Assembly (NCBI GenBank): GCA_021397835.1
Contig: JAJFZO010000049.1
Span: 9,739,001-9,803,000 of the forward strand
Length of the DNA: 64,000 nucleotides
Direction of reading: 5' to 3'
Source of the DNA: Moringa oleifera
Taxonomy: Eukaryota > Streptophyta > Magnoliopsida > Brassicales > Moringaceae
Part shown: positions 12,061 through 26,830 of the stretch, one piece after another
Layout of the letters: every line of letters starts with the position of its first letter
Position numbering within the stretch: the first letter of the stretch is position 1
The notes under the pieces: model-generated
Database searches by the model: none
The model's input: only the letters and a program-made list of their open reading frames with translations
Told to the model about the DNA's origin: nothing
Translations under genes and position numbers: made by a program

Positions 12061-15000
12061 TCCTTTACAATAAATGGATAAGCTCCCATGTCGGAAACCT
12101 TATTTGCCGTTACCAAGGGAACAATCGATTTTCTTGCCATTGCTCCTTCTTCATCATTGCCTGCAGAATCTTTGCAACATCACTTCAAAAGAACCATTTG
12201 TCTTAAAGTGGCTACAAAGTAAATCATTCAAAACAAAACAAAAAAATTAGGAGTTTGCAACTTATCATTCCTAAAACATATATTAACAAGATGAAAGCAT
12301 GTCTAACAAAATTGAGGAAAAATACAAAATTTGAAAATGAATAATCAAATCAACAAAATTTATCACATAAAAAATCAAAAAAGCTAAAAAAAATCCAATA
12401 CTAATGGAGGTTTAACAATAAAAAGATAAAGCTTGAATGGAGCAATCCATACCTGCACATACCAAAGGAGCAACAAAAGATACCAGTTTATTGCCATAGC
12501 TACTATTACTGCTAGTGCTAGATCACTGCTACCGCTAAGTAATGAAAAAACATGCGATTATGATGCATAGAAAAATATTACAGATAAAGGTGCTATTTTT
12601 AAAGATAATAAGTATGTACAAAGGACGATAGAACCCTCCCTTAACAATAAATGGATAAGCCCCCATGCAGAAAACCTTATTCGCAGTTACCAAAGGAAAA
12701 ATCCATTGCCCTCCCATTGCTCCTTCTTCATCATTCTCTGCAGAATCTTTACAACATTGTGCTCAAAAGAACTATTAGTCTCAGAGTTGCTATAAAGTAA
12801 ACTATTCAAAACACACAAGAAAATTAAGAGTTTGCAACTTATCATTCCTAAAAAACATATTCACAAGATGAAGGTTGTCTACGAAAATCAAGGAAAAAAA
12901 TTAAATTTGAAAATGGATAATCAAATCGAGGAAATTTATAGCATAAAAAATCAAAAAAGTTAAAAACATCCATTGCCATTGGAGGTTCAACAACAAAGAG
13001 ATAAGCCCGAATATAGGATTTAATACCTGCACCTACCGAACGAGTAAAGAAAATACCAGTTTTTTGCTACAACAACTGCTACTGCTAATGCTAGATCATT
13101 GCAACCGCTAAGCAACAAAAAAACATATGATTATAATGCATAGAAAAAAATTACTGATAAAGGTGCTATTTTTCAAGATAATAAGTATGTAGAATGGATG
13201 GTAGAATCCTCCCTTAACAAAAAATTGATAAGCCCCCATGCAGCAAACCTTATTTGTAGTTACTAAAGGAACAATCGATTGTCTTGCTATTGTTCCTACT
13301 TCATCATTACCTGTAAAGTCTTTGTAATATCGTGCTCAAAAGAACCATTAGTCTCAGAGTTGCTATGAGTTAAACTATTCAAAACACAAAGAAAAAAGGA
13401 GTTTGCAACTTATCATTCTTGAAAAACATATTAATAAGATGAAAGCATGCCTAAGAAAATCGAGAAAAAAAATAAAATTCGAAAATGAACAATCAAATTG
13501 AGAAAATTTATAACATAAAAAATCAAAAAAAATTAAAAAAAAAAATCCATTACCAATGGAGGTTTAACATTAAAAAGATAAGCTTGAATGTACAAATCCT
13601 TACTTGTAGCTGCCGAAGAAGCAAGAAAAAAAATCAATTTGTTGCTACAACTACTGCTACTGCTACTGCTAGATCACTGTAACCGCTCAACAACAAAAAA
13701 AACATATGATTATGATGCATAGAAAAATATTACCGATAAAGGTCTTATTTTCCAAGATAATCAGTATGTACAAGGGATGGTAGAATCCTCCCTTACAATA
13801 AATGGATAAGCTCCCATGCAGGAAACCTTATTTGCAGTTACCAAAGGAACAATCGATTATCTTGCCATTGCTCCTTCTTCATCATTGCCTGTAGAATCTT
13901 TGCAACATCATGATCTAAAGAACCAATAGTCTTAGAGTGGCTATAATGTAAATCATTCAAAACAAAAAAAAAAATTAGGAGTTTGCAACTTATCATTCCT
14001 AAAAAATATATTAAGAAGATGAAAGCATGTCTAACAAAATTGAGAAAAAATACAAAATTTAAAAATGAATAATTAAATCAAGAAAATTTATAACATAAAA
14101 AATTTAAAAAGCTGAAAAAAAAAATCCAATACCAATGAAGGTTTAAAAATAAAAAGATAAAGTTTGAATGGAGGAATCCAAACCTGCACTTACCAAAGGA
14201 GTAACAAAAGATACCAGTTTATTGCCACAGCTACTATTACGGCTAGTGCTAGATCAATGCTACCGCTAAGCAACGAAAAAACATATGATTATGATGCATA
14301 GAAAAATATTACCGATAAAGGTGCTATTTCTAAAGATAATAAGCATGTACAAGGGAGATAGAACCTTCCCTTAACAATAAATGGATAAGCCCCCATATAG
14401 CAAACCTTATTCCAGTTACCAAGGGAAAAATCCATTGCCTTCCCATTGCTCTTTCTTCATCATTGCTTGCAGAATCTTTACAACATTGTGCTCCAAAGAA
14501 CCATTAGTCTTAGAATTGCTACAAAGTAAACTATTCAAAACACACACAAAAAAAATTAGGAGTTTGCAACTTATCATTCCTAAAAAACATATTCACAAGA
14601 TGAAAGCATATCTAAGAAAATCGAGGAAAAAAATAAAATTTAAAAATGAATAATCGAATCGAGGAAATTTATAGCATAAAAAATCAAAAAAATTAAAAAA
14701 AATCCATTGCCATTAGAGGTTCAACAAAAAAGAGATAAGCCCGAATATAGGAACTAACACTTGCACCTGCCAAACGAGCAAAGAAAATACCAGTTTATTG
14801 CTAGTGCTAGATCATTGCAACCGCTAAGCAACAAAAAAACATATGATTATGATGCATAGAAAAAAATTACCGATAAAGGTGTTATTTTCCAAGATAATAA
14901 GTATGTACAAGGGATGGTAGAATCCTCCATTAACAATAAATGGATAAGCCCCCATGCAGCAAACCTTATTTGTAGTTATCAAAGGAGCAATCGATTATCT

Positions 15001-18000
15001 TGCCATTGTTCCTACTTCATCATTGCCTGCAGAATCTTTGTAACATCGTGCTCAAAAGAACCATTAGTCTTAGAGTTGCTATAGAGTAAACCACTCAAAA
15101 CAAAAACAAAAAATAAAAAAATTATGATTTTGCAACTTATCATTCTTAGAAAACATATTCACAAGATGAAAGCATGTCTAAGTAAATCGAGGAAAAAAAT
15201 AAAATTTGAAAATGAATAATCAAATCAAGAAAATTTATAACATAAAAAATCAAAAAAGTTGAAAAATCAATACCAATGGAGATTTAACGATAAAAAGATA
15301 AGCTGGAATGTAGGAATCTATACCTGCACCAAACGAAGAAGCAACAAAAAATACCAGTTTGTTGCTATAGCTACTGCTACTACTAGTACTAGATGAATGC
15401 TACTGTTAAGCAACAAGAAAACATACGATTATGATGCATAGAAAAATATTACCAATAAAGGTGCTATTTTTTAAGATAATAAGTATGTAGAAGGGATGGT
15501 AGAATCCTCCCTTAACAATAAATTGATAAGCCCCTATGCATGAGACCTTTTTTATAGTTACCAAAGGAACAATCGATGGTCCTGCCATTGTTCCTTCATT
15601 ATTGCCTGCAGAATCTTTGTAACATCGTGTTCAAAAGAACTATTGGTCTCAAAATTGCTATAAAGTAAACCGTTTAAAACAAAATAAAAAATATTAGCAG
15701 TTTGCAACTTATCATTCCTGAAAAACATATTAATAAGATGAAAGCATGCCTAAGAAAATCGAGGAAAAAAACAAAATTCGAAAATGAATAATAAAGTCGA
15801 GAAAATTTATAACATAAAAAATCAAAAAATTTGGAAAAATAAATCCAATACCAATGGAGGTTTAACAACAAAAAGATAAAGCTCAAATGGAGGAATCCAT
15901 ACCTGCACCTACCAAAGAAGCAACAAAAAATACTAGTTTATTATTACTGCTACTGCTACTTCTAGTGCTAGATCCCTGCTATCGTTAAGCAACCAAAAAA
16001 GATACGATTATGATGCATAAAAAAAATTACCAATAAAGGTGCTATGTTTTAAGATAATAAGCATGTACAAGGATGCTAGAACCCTCCCTTAACAATAAAT
16101 GGATAAGCCCCCACGCAAGAAACCTTATTTGCAATTACCAAGGGAAAAATCGATTGTCCTCCCATTGTTCCTTCTTCATCATTGCCTGCAGAATCTTTGC
16201 AACATTATGCTCAAAAGAACCATTAGTCTCAGAGTTGCTATAAAGTAAACTATTCAAAGCACACACCAAAAAAAAAAAGGAGTTTGCAACTTATCATTCC
16301 TAAAAAATATATTCGCAAGACGAAAGGGTGTCTAAGAAAATCGAGGAAAAAAATAGAATTTGAAATGAATAATCAAATCAGGAAGATTTGTAACAGAAAA
16401 AATCAAAAAAGTTGAAAAAATCCATTGCCATTGGAGGTTTAACAATAAAGAGATAAGCCCGAATATAGGAATTAATACCTGCACCTACCGAACAAGCAAA
16501 GAAGATACCAGTTTATTGCTACAACTTCTGTCAGTGCTAGATCACTGCTATCGCTAAGCAACGAAAAAACATATGATTATGATTCATAGTAAAATATTAC
16601 AAATAAATGTGCTATTTTTCAAGATAATAAGTATGTATAAGGGACGATAGAACCCTCCTTTAATAATAAATGGATAAGCCCCCATGCAGGAAACCTTATG
16701 TGCAGTTACCAAGGGAAAAATCGATTGTCCTCCCATTACTCCTCCTTCATCATTGCCTGTGAAATCTTTGCAACAGCGTGCTCAAAAGAACTATGAGTTT
16801 CAAAGTTGCTATGAAGTAAACCACTCAAAACACACAAAAAAATTAGAAGTTTGCAACTTATCATTCCTAAAAAAAAATATTCACAAGATGAAAGCATGTC
16901 TAAGAAAATCGAGGAAAAAAATAAAATTTGAAAATGAATAATTAAATCAAGAGAATTTATAACATAAAAAATCAATACCAATGGAGGTTTAAGAATAAAA
17001 AGATAAGCTCGAATGTAGGAATCCATCCCTGCACCAAAGGAAAAGGCAAAAAAAAAAAAAAACTAATTTGTTGGTACAGCTACTGCTACTACTAGTGCTA
17101 GATCAATGCTACCGTTAAGCAATAAGAAAACACATGATTATGATACATACAAAAATATTACCAATAAAGGTGCTATTTTCCAAGATAATAAGTATGTACA
17201 ACGAATAGTAGAACCATCCCTTAACAATAAATGGATAAGCCCCCATGCAAGGAACCTTATTTGTAGTTACCAAGGAAAAAATCGATTGTCCACCCATTAC
17301 TCCTTCTTCATCATTGCCCGTAGAATCTTTGCAACATCGTGCTCAAAAGAACCATTAGTCTCATAGTTGCTACAAAGTAAACCACTCAAAACACACACAA
17401 AAAATTAGGAGTTTGCAACTTATCATTCCTAAAAAACATATTCACAAGATGAAAGTATATCTAAGAAAATCAAGAAAAAAATAAAATTTGAAAACGAATA
17501 ATCAAATCAAGAAAATTTATAACATAAAAAATCAAAAAAGTTGAAAAAAACCCAATACCAATGCAGGTTTAACAATACAAAGATAAAACTCAAATGCAGG
17601 AATCCATACCAACACTTACCGAAGAAGCAACAAAAAATATCAATGTATTGCTACAGCTAGCTACTGCTAGTGCTAGATCACTGCCACCACTAAGCAATAA
17701 AAAAACATACGATTATGATGCATAGAAAACTATTACCGATAAAAGTGCTATTTTTCAAGATAATAATTATATATAAGGGATGGTAAAGCCCTCCTTTAAC
17801 AATAAATGAATAAGCCCCCATAGAGGAAATCTTATTTGCAGTTGGCAAAGGAAAAAACGATTGTCCTCTCGTTGCTCCTTCTTCATCATTGCCTGCAGAA
17901 TCTTTGCAACATCGTGCTCAAAAGAACCATTAGTCTCAGAGTTGCCATAAAGTAAACCATTCAAAACACACACAAAAAAAAAGGAGTTTATAACTTATCA

Positions 18001-21000
18001 TTATTAAAAAACATATTCACAATATGAAAGCATGGCTAAGAAAATCAAGAAAAAAAATAAAATTTGAAAACGAATAATTAAATCAAGAAAATTTATCATA
18101 TAAAAAATCCAAAAAGTCAGAAAAAAAAAATCAATACCAACAGAGGTTTAACAATAAAAAGATAAGCCCGAATGTAGGAATCCATACGTGCACGAACCAA
18201 AGAAGCAATTAAAAATACCAGTTTGTTGCTACAGCTACTGCTACTACTAGTGCTAGATTAATGCTACTGCTAAGCAACAAGAAAACATATGATTATGATG
18301 CATAAAAAAATATTACCAATAAAGGTGTTATTTTCCAAGATAATAAGTATGTACAAGGGATGCTAGAAGCCTCCCTCAACAATAAATTGATAAGCTCCCA
18401 TGCATGAGACCTTATTTGCAGTTACCAAAGGAATAATCGATGGTGCCGCCACTGTTCCTTCATTATTGCCTACAGAATCTTTGTAACATCATGCTTAAAA
18501 GAACCATTAGTCTTAGAATTGCTATAAGGTAAACCATTCAAAACAAAACAAAACAAAAAATATTACAAAATTGCAACTTATCATTCCTGAAAAACATATT
18601 CACAAGATGAAAGCATGCCTAAAAAAATCGAGGAAAACAACAAAATTTAAAAATGAATAATCAAATCGAGAAAATTTATAATATAAAAAATCAAAAAATT
18701 GAAAAAAAAACCCAATACCAATGGAGGTTTAACAATAAAAAGATAGCGCTCGAAAGGAGGAATCCAAACCTGCACCTATTGAAGAAGCAACCAAAAATAC
18801 CAGTTTATTGCTATAGCTACTGTTACTGCTAGTGCTAGATCACTACTATCGCTAAGTAATGAAAAAACATACGCTTATGGTGTATAGAAAAATATTACAA
18901 ATAAATGTGTTATTTTTCAAGAAACTAAGTATGTACAAGGGACGGTAGAACCCTCCCTTAATAATAAATGAATAAGCCCCCATGCAAGAAACCTTATGTG
19001 CAATTACCAAGGGAAAAATCGATTGTCCTCCCATTACTCCTTCTTCATCATTGCCTGCAAAATCTTTCCAACAACATGCTCAAAAGAACCATTAGTCTCG
19101 GAGTTGCTATAAAGTAAATCACTCAAAACACATAAAAAAAATTAGGAGATTGCAACTTATCATTCTTGAAAATCATATTCACAAGATGAAAGCATGTCTA
19201 GGAAAATCGAGAAAAAAAAATAAAAATTGAAAATGAATAATCAAATCAAGAAAATTTGTAACATAAAAAATAAAAAAAAAATTGAAAAAAATCAATACCA
19301 ATGGAGGTTTAACAATAAAAAGATAAGCTCGAATGTAGGAATCCATACCTGCACCAAACGAAGAAGCAATAAAAAATACAAGTTTATTACTACAGCTGCT
19401 ACTACTGCTAGTGCTAGATTAGTGCTACCGCTAAGCAACAAGAACAAATACGATTATGATGTATAGAAAAATATTACCAATAAAGGTGCTATTTTACAAG
19501 ATAATAAGTATGTACAAGAATCCTCCCTCAACAATAAATGGATAAGCCCCCATGCAGGAAACCTTATTTGCAGTTACCAAGGGAACAATCGATTGTCCTC
19601 CCATTGCTCCTTTTTCATCATTGTGTGCAGAATCTTTGGAACATAATGCTCAAAAGAACCATTAGTCCTAAAGTTGCTATAAAGTAAACCATTCAAAACA
19701 CACCAAAAAAAAAAAATTAGGAATTTGCAACTTATCATTCCTAAAAAACATATTAACAAAATGAAAGCATGTCTAAGAAAATCAAGAAAAAACTAAAATT
19801 TGAAAACGAATAATCAAATCAAGAAAATTTATAACATAAAAAATCAAAAAAGTTGAAAAAATTCCAATACCAATGGAGGTTTAACAATGAAAAGATGAGA
19901 TCGAATGTAGGAATCCATACATGCCCTACCAAAGAAGCAACTAAAATACCAGTTTATTGCTACAGCTACTGTTACTGCTAGTGCTAGATCACTACTGCCG
20001 CTAAGTAACAAAAAAACATACGATTAGGATGCATATAAAAATATTACTCATAAAGGTGCTATTTTCCATTATAATGAGTATATACAAGGGATGGTAGAAT
20101 CCTCCCTTAACAACAAATGGATAAGCCCCCATTTAAGAAACCTTATTTGCAGTTACCAAGGGAATAATCAATTGTCCTGCCATTGCTCCTTCTTCATTAT
20201 TGCGTGCAGAATCGTTGCAACATCGTGCTGAAAAGAACCATTAGTGTCAAAGTTACTATTAAGTCAACCATTCAAAATTTAAAAAAAAAAATACTAAGAG
20301 TTTGCAACTTATCATTCTTAAAAAAAACATATTAACAAGATGAATGCATGTCTACGAAAATTAGAGAAAAAATAAAACTAAAAAATAAATAATCAAATCA
20401 AAAAAATTTATAACATCAAAAATCAAAAAAGTTAAAAAAAAAATCCAATACCAATGAAGGTTTAACAATAAAAAGATAAGCCTAAATGTAGGGATCCATA
20501 CCTGCACCTGCCGAAGAAGTAGTAAAAAATTACCAGTTTATTGCTACTGCTACTATTAAGCAAAAAAAAAAAAAAACATACGATTATGATGCATGAACAA
20601 ATAATAGTGATAAAGGTGCTATTTTTCAATATAATAAGTATGTACAAAGGATAGTAGAATCTTCCCTTAACAATAAATGGATAAGTCCCCATGCAAGAAA
20701 CCTTATTTGTAGTTACCAAAGGAACAATCGATTGTCTTGCCATTGCTCCTTCATCATTGCCTGCAAAATCTTTGCAACATCATGCTCAAAAGTACCATTA
20801 ATCCTAGAGTTGTTATAAAGTAAACCATTCAAAGCACACAAAAAAATATTAGGAGTTTGCAACTTATCATTCCTAAAAAACATATTAACAAAATGAAAAC
20901 ATGGCTAAGAAAATCGAGAAAAAAATAAAATTTGAAAACGAATAATCAAATCATGAAAATTTATAACATAAAAAATCAAAAACATTGAAAAAGATCTAAT

Positions 21001-23872
21001 ACCAATGGAGGTTTAACAATGAAAAGATAAGAACGAATATAGGAATCCATACATGCCCGTACCGAAGAAGCAACTAAAAATACCAGTTTATTGCTACAGC
21101 TACTGCTAGTGCTAGTGCTAGATCACTGCTACCGCTAAGCAACAAAAAAACATACGATTAGGATGCATATAAAAATATTACTCATAAAGGTGTTATTTTC
21201 CATTGTAATGAGTATATACAACGGATGGTAAAATCCTCCCTTAATAACAAATGGATAAGCCCCCTTTTAGGAAACCTTATTTGCAGTTACCAAGGAAACA
21301 ATCAATTGTTCTGCCATTGCTCCTTCTTCCTTATGGCGTGTAGAATCTTTGCAACATCGTGCTGAAAAGAACCATTAGTCTCAGAGTTGCTATAAAGTAA
21401 ACCATTCAAAATAAAAAAAGAAAATACTAGGAGTTTACAACTTATCATTCCTAAAAAAACATATTAACAAGATGAATGCGTGTCTAAGAAAATTAGAGAA
21501 AAAATAAAATTAGAAAATAAATAATCAAATCAAGAAAATTTATAACATAAAAAATCAAAAAAGTTAAAAAAAAAAAATCCAATACCAATGGAGGTTTAAC
21601 AATAAAAAGATAAGCCTGAATGTAAGGATCCATATCTGCACCTGCCGAAAAAGCAGCAAAAAATACCAGTTTATTGCTACTACTACTATTGAGCAACAAA
21701 AAAACATACGATTATGATGCATGAAAAAATATTAGTGATAAAGGTACTATTTTCCAAGATAATAAGTATGTACAAAGGATGGTAGAATCCTCCCTTAACA
21801 ATAAATGGATAAGCCCGAATGCATGAAACCTTATGTACAATTATCAAGGGAACTATCGATTGTCCTGCCATTGCTCTTTGATCATTGCTTGCAGAATTTT
21901 TGCAATATCATGCTCAAAAGAACCATTAGTCTCATAGTTGCTATAAAGTAAGCCATAAAACAAATATATATATATATATATGTATATTAAGAGTTTGCAA
22001 CTTATCATTCCTAAAAAATATATTAATAATATGAAAACATATCTAAGAAAATTAGGAAAAAATACAAAATTTAAAAATGAATAATCAAATCAGCAAAATT
22101 TATAACATAAATAAAGCTGAAAAAATCCAACACCAATAAAGGTTTAACAATGAAAAGATAAGCCCGAATGTTGGAATCCATACCTGCACCTACCGCAAAA
22201 GCAACAAAAAATACCAATTTATTACCATAGCTACTGCTACTGCTAGTGCTAGATCATTGCTACCGCTAAGCAACCAAAAAACATATGATTATGATGCATG
22301 AAAAAATATTACCAATAAAGGTGCTATTTTTCATGATAATAAGTATGTACAAGGGATGGTAGAATCCTCCCTTAACAATAAATGGATAAGCCCCCATGTA
22401 GGAAACTTTATTTGCAGTTACCAAGCGAATAATCGATTGTCTTGCCATTGCTACTTCTTCAATATTGCCTATAGAATCTTTACACTGTCATGCTCAAAAG
22501 AACCATTCGTCTCAAAGTTGCTATAAAGTAAACCATTCAAAACACAATATATATATATATTAGGAGTTTACAACTTATCATTCTTAAAAAACACATTAAC
22601 AAGATGAAAGCATGTCTAAAAAAATTGGAAAAAAAATGCAAAATTTTAAAATGAATAATCAAATCAAAAAAATTTATAACATAAAAAATCAAAAAAAAAA
22701 AATGAAAAACAATCCAATAACAATGGAGGTTTAAAAATAAAAACAAAAGCCAGAATGTAGGAATCCATACCTGCACCTACTAAAAAAGCAACAAAAAATA
22801 TCGGTTTATTGCTACAGCTACTACTATTGTTTGTGCTAGATCACCACTACTGCCAAGCAACACAAAAACATATGATTATGGTGCACGAAAAAATATTAGT
22901 GATAAAGATACTATTTTCTAAGATAATAAGTATGTACAAGAGATGGTAGAATCCTCCCTTAACAATAAATGGATAAGCCCCCATACAAAAAACCTTGTTT
23001 GCAGTTACGAAGAGAATAATCGATTGTCCTGCCATTACTCCTTCTTCATCATTGCTTGCAAAATCTTTGCAACATCATGCTCAAAAAAACCATTAGTCTC
23101 ATAGTTGCTATAAAGTAGTAGTACCTTTATCATTCAAAAAAAAATAGTAGTAGTTTGTAACATAAGAAAATCGAGGAAGAAAATTAAATTAGAAAATGAA
23201 TAATCAAACCAAGAAAATTTATAACATAAAAATTTAAAAAGTTGAAAAAAATCCAATACCAATGGAGGTTTAACAATAAAAAGATAAGCCTGAATATAGG
23301 AATCCATATTTGCACCTACTGAAGAAGCAACAACAAATACTAGTTTGTTGCTACAGCTACTGCTACTGCTAGATCACTACTACCGCTAAGCAACAAAAAA
23401 ACATGCGATTATGACGTATAGAAAAATATTACCGATAAAGATGCTATTTTTCAATAGCCTTTTGAGCTCATCAATAAATATACTAACAGGGGCCAACCTT
23501 TTGGCAAAACAGAAAAGAGCCTTTTGAGCTTTTCACCATCTCCAAACCACTGTAACATGTGAAAAAACTAACATAGAAAAAGAACAAGGAAATGATGAGT
23601 AATCAAAAAGATCAACAGAATGTCAAAAATGAATATCAAGAATAAGAAACAAAAGTTCAGGCTCGAAATAGCCAACAAATATATCCGGTATAATTTAACG
23701 AAAAACATCCATGTAGAGAAGTCAAGAAGATTTTAAAAAATCACAATTGTAGAGTAGTGAAGATAGATTTTACAGAAATCATCTCCATAAACAAGTTGAC
23801 AGAGATATCCCAACCAGTAAAGAGCATGCTGCTCAAAAGAATGTAACAGTTAAAGAACTTTTTCAGGTGTAA

Positions 23873-24100
23873 CTAATAGCAAGCTTAAAAGCATTGATAA
23901 AGTGGCCATAAGTGAGAACCCTTGAAGTTTTTTAGGAGAGCAATAGGAAAAGTTACCTTGGGTCGACAATAATAAAACTTTGTAACATACTCTATTAGGA
24001 GAAAACATAGTTCAACGACGATAATATCACTAACTTCTGCAGCTCCAAATGAGAAAAAAAATTTTTCTGTCATATAAAAGCCACCCAACAAAGAGATGTA
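23873..24100 (-). pseudogene. ycf20/DUF565-like C-terminal exon fragment, satellite B copy 1
   Basis: The minus strand reads LLGGFYMTEKFFFSFG, then SDIIVVELCFLLIEYVTKFY and RPKVTFPIALLKNFK. This is the hydrophobic C-terminal part expected of the ycf20-like family (DUF565, chloroplast-targeted in plants). After NFK a single-base loss shifts the frame, so the expected GLFLDAFK ending is read only in another frame. Part of a satellite monomer, so not expected to be expressed. Confidence 0.55.
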
Positions 24101-25019
24101 ACTTGAATTCCATAGAAATGAATATTAAAATAGTATAAATGTTGTCTAGAATAACCAAATCTAAATTCGATATCAAGAAAAAAAAATCGGGTGCTTTCTC
24201 TAGATGCTCCACTTACGGTTATGCAATACTGCAGTATTTCCATTCTAATCACCGAGTAATATAACCTGTAAATGCTAACTCTAATTAGAAAATATGATGC
24301 ATATCTAAACTGCTATTCCATCTAAACTGTTACAGCAATGGCTACTGCTGCCCCACTGCCTATTGCATCTAAATTACTACTACTATTGCCTACAGCATCT
24401 AAACTGCAACTAGTATACTGCTGTTGTTGTACTCCTATCATGCTAAAGCTATGCTGCTATACTGCTACTACTGCTACACTGGCAGACTGCCATACTGCTA
24501 TACAAATGTTTAACATGCAACTAAAACACTTATCGCAGGTCATGTTTCACAAGAATGACTCACCTTATCAACAAATATACTGACAGGGACTAGCTTTATC
24601 GCAAAGCAGAAAAAAGCCTTTTGAGCTTTCTACTATCTCCAAACCACTGTAACATGTGAGGAAAGTAACATAGAAGAAGAACAAGAAAATGATGAGGTAA
24701 TCAAAAAGATTAGCAGAAAGTCAAAAATGAATATCAAGAATAAGAAACAAAAGTTCAAAAAATGTATGGCTCGAAATAGCCATAAAATATATCTGGTGGA
24801 ATTTTTTAAAAAACATCTATGTAGAGAAGTCAACATAAATTTTACAGAATCATGGTTGTACAGTAGTCAAGATAAATTTTATAAAAAAAATCTCCACAAA
24901 GGATCTAAGACAGATTTTATAGCAATCATTTCTATGGGCAAGTTGACGGAGATATTCCTCCTAGCAAAGAGCATGCTGCTCAAAAGAATGTAACTATTGA
25001 AGAGTTTTCTCAGGCATAA

Positions 25020-25250
25020 CTAACTAGTATGCTTAAAAGCATCGATGAAAGGGCCATAAGTAAATCCCACCTTGAAGTTTTTTAGGAGAGTAATAGGAAA
25101 AGTTACCTTTGGTCGACTGGAATAGAACTTTGTAACATACTCTATTAGGAGAACATATAATACAGCAGCGATGATATCACTGACTCCTAGAGCTCCAAAT
25201 GACAAAAAGATTTTTTCTACCATATGAAAGCCACCCAACAAGGAGATGTA
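25020..25250 (-). pseudogene. ycf20/DUF565-like C-terminal exon fragment, satellite B copy 2 (open)
   Basis: This copy is open over 76 codons plus stop: YISLLGGFHMVEKIFLSFG, then VSDIIAAVLYVLLIEYVTKF, SRPKVTFPITLLKNFK and GFTYGPFIDAFKHTS-stop. The stop falls where ycf20-family proteins end (typically ...GLFVDAFKLGS). A possible splice acceptor, TTCAAG, precedes the first Tyr codon. There is no upstream start codon, transit peptide or N-terminal half, so this is an exon fragment and not a gene. Family assignment is from remembered consensus. Confidence 0.6.
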
Positions 25251-26121
25251 ACTTGAATTCCATAATAAAGAATATTAAAATAAGAAAAATATTATATAAA
25301 ATAACGAAATCTAAATTCAATCTCAAGAAAAAGAATCAACCTTTGGATACCTTCTCTCGATACTCTATTCATGGTTATGCAATGTTGTAATATTTTCATT
25401 CTGATCACAAAGTAGCTTAACCATAAACTGCTACTACTACTATCGGGTGCATCTAAACTACTATTGCCATTGCCTCCTCCTGCATCTAAACTGCAAATGC
25501 TATACTCTTACTACTATACTGCTACTGTTGCACTACTATCCTACCACAGCTATGCTGCTACACTGCTGCTGCTGTTGTTACACTGCGATACCACCACCCT
25601 ACTGATATATAAAATGCAGCTAAAACGCTTACCTCAGGTCATGTTTTCACATAAGAGACTCACTTAATCAACAAATATGATCACAGGGACTAGCTTGTTA
25701 GCAAAAGGAGAAAAGAGTCTTTGAAGCTTTTCAGCATCTCCAAATCACTGTAACATGTGAAGAAAGTAACATAGAAGAAGAACAAAGAAATGATGAGGAA
25801 TTCAAGAAGATCAGCACAAAGTCAAAGTTGAATATCTGGAATAAGAAACAAAAGTTCAAAAAATGTAAGGCTCAAAACAGCCAACAAATATATCTGGTGG
25901 AATTTTACAAAAAACATCAATTAGAGAAGTCAAGATAGATTTTACAGAATCTTGGCTGTAGAGTAGTCAAGATAAATTTTACAGAAAAAATCTCCATAAA
26001 GGAAATAAAAGAAAGATTTTATAAAAATCATCTCCATAGACAAGTTGACGGAGATATTCCTCCCAGCAAAGAGCATGCTGCTCAAAAGAATGTAACTATT
26101 GAAGAGTTTTCTCAAGCATAA

Positions 26122-26347
26122 CTAACTAGCAACCTTAAAAGCATCGATAAAGAGGCCATAAGTGAAAAACATCTTGAAGTTTTTCGGAGAGCAATAGGAA
26201 AAGTTACCTTGGGTCGACTGTGATAGAACTTGGTAACATACTTTGTTAGAAAAACACATAATACACCAGCGATAATATCACTTACTCCTCAGCTCCAAAT
26301 GAAAGAGATTTTTTCTACTAAAGAAAAGCCACTTAAGAATGAGATGT
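26122..26347 (-). pseudogene. ycf20/DUF565-like exon fragment, satellite B copy 3 (frameshifted)
   Basis: The same exon with more damage. GVSDIIAGVLCVFLTKYVTK and RPKVTFPIAL are readable, but there is a stop after the SFIWS segment (loss of a base near GAGCTGAGGAG) and a lost base in the LLKN codons moves the C-terminus out of frame. Confidence 0.5.
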
Positions 26348-26559
26348 AACTTGAATTTCGTAGAAATGAATATTAAAATAAGAAAAACATTGTATATAAT
26401 AACAAAATCAAAATTCTATATTAAGGAAAAGAATTAACCTTCGGGTGCCTTCTCTAGGTACTCCACTCACGATTACGCAATGCTGCAATATTTTCATTCT
26501 CATCATAGAGTAGCTGAACCTCTAGATGCTGACTGTAATTAGAAAATAAGATGCCATTC

Positions 26560-26830
26560 TAAACTGCTACTCCATCTAAACTGCTGCTGCGATGGCTATT
26601 GCTACCCCATCTAAACTACTACTGCCACTGCCCCCATCTAAACTATTACTGCTACTGCCTACTGCCTACTGCATCTAAATCACTACTGCTACTGCCTACA
26701 GCATCTAAACTACAACAGTTATACTCCTATTGCTATACTGCCACTGCTGTACTCCTATCCTGCTAAAGCTATGCTGCTATACTGCTACTTCTGCTGTTAC
26801 ACTGGTATACTGCCATACTGCTATATAGAT
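26560..26830. repeat. CTA/CTG-rich block of a satellite B monomer
   Basis: Imperfect iterations of CTGCTACTGC, ATCTAAACTACTACTGC and TATACTGCCACTGC. Every B monomer has such a block (for example 24330-24500, 25440-25610, 27775-27945, 28870-29030, 30000-30260, 31150-31350), of variable length. Translations of it give Leu/Ala/Thr/Tyr-rich frames that are artefacts. Confidence 0.85.

Larger units (their letters stand above)
1..23455. repeat. Satellite A tandem array (~575-bp monomers, ~40 copies)
   Basis: The segment CAAAAGAACCATTAG recurs roughly every 530-600 bp through the whole region (for example near 101, 681, 1851, 2431, 5659, 9918, 13336, 17350, 20790, 23080). Each monomer has the same order: an A-rich stretch with GATGAAAGCATGTCTAAG; GGAGGTTTAACAATAAAAAG; a CTACTGCTAGTGCTAGATCA block; a stretch with GATTATGATGCATAG; CTTAACAATAAATGGATAAG; AAACCTTATTTGCAGTTACC; CAAAAGAACCATTAG; and a variable simple-sequence site before GGAGTTTGCAACTTATCATT. 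Monomers differ by many substitutions and small indels. All are in the same orientation. The array starts mid-monomer at base 1 and ends abruptly at about 23452, after GATGCTATTTTTCA. Short minus-strand reading frames of about 60 codons recur in many monomers and are described under findings. I do not recognise this satellite. Confidence 0.95.

Noticed and set aside
1..23455. CRISPR-like array
   Set aside because: Units are ~575 bp, whole-unit homologous and without short repeat/unique spacer alternation; the context is a plant nuclear genome.
24338..24583. Ala/Leu/Thr/Tyr-rich open frames in satellite B (also 25464-25667, 27776-28021, 28890-29093, 30022-30267)
   Set aside because: They read through the CTA/CTG-rich block; trinucleotide-like DNA leaves frames open by composition.
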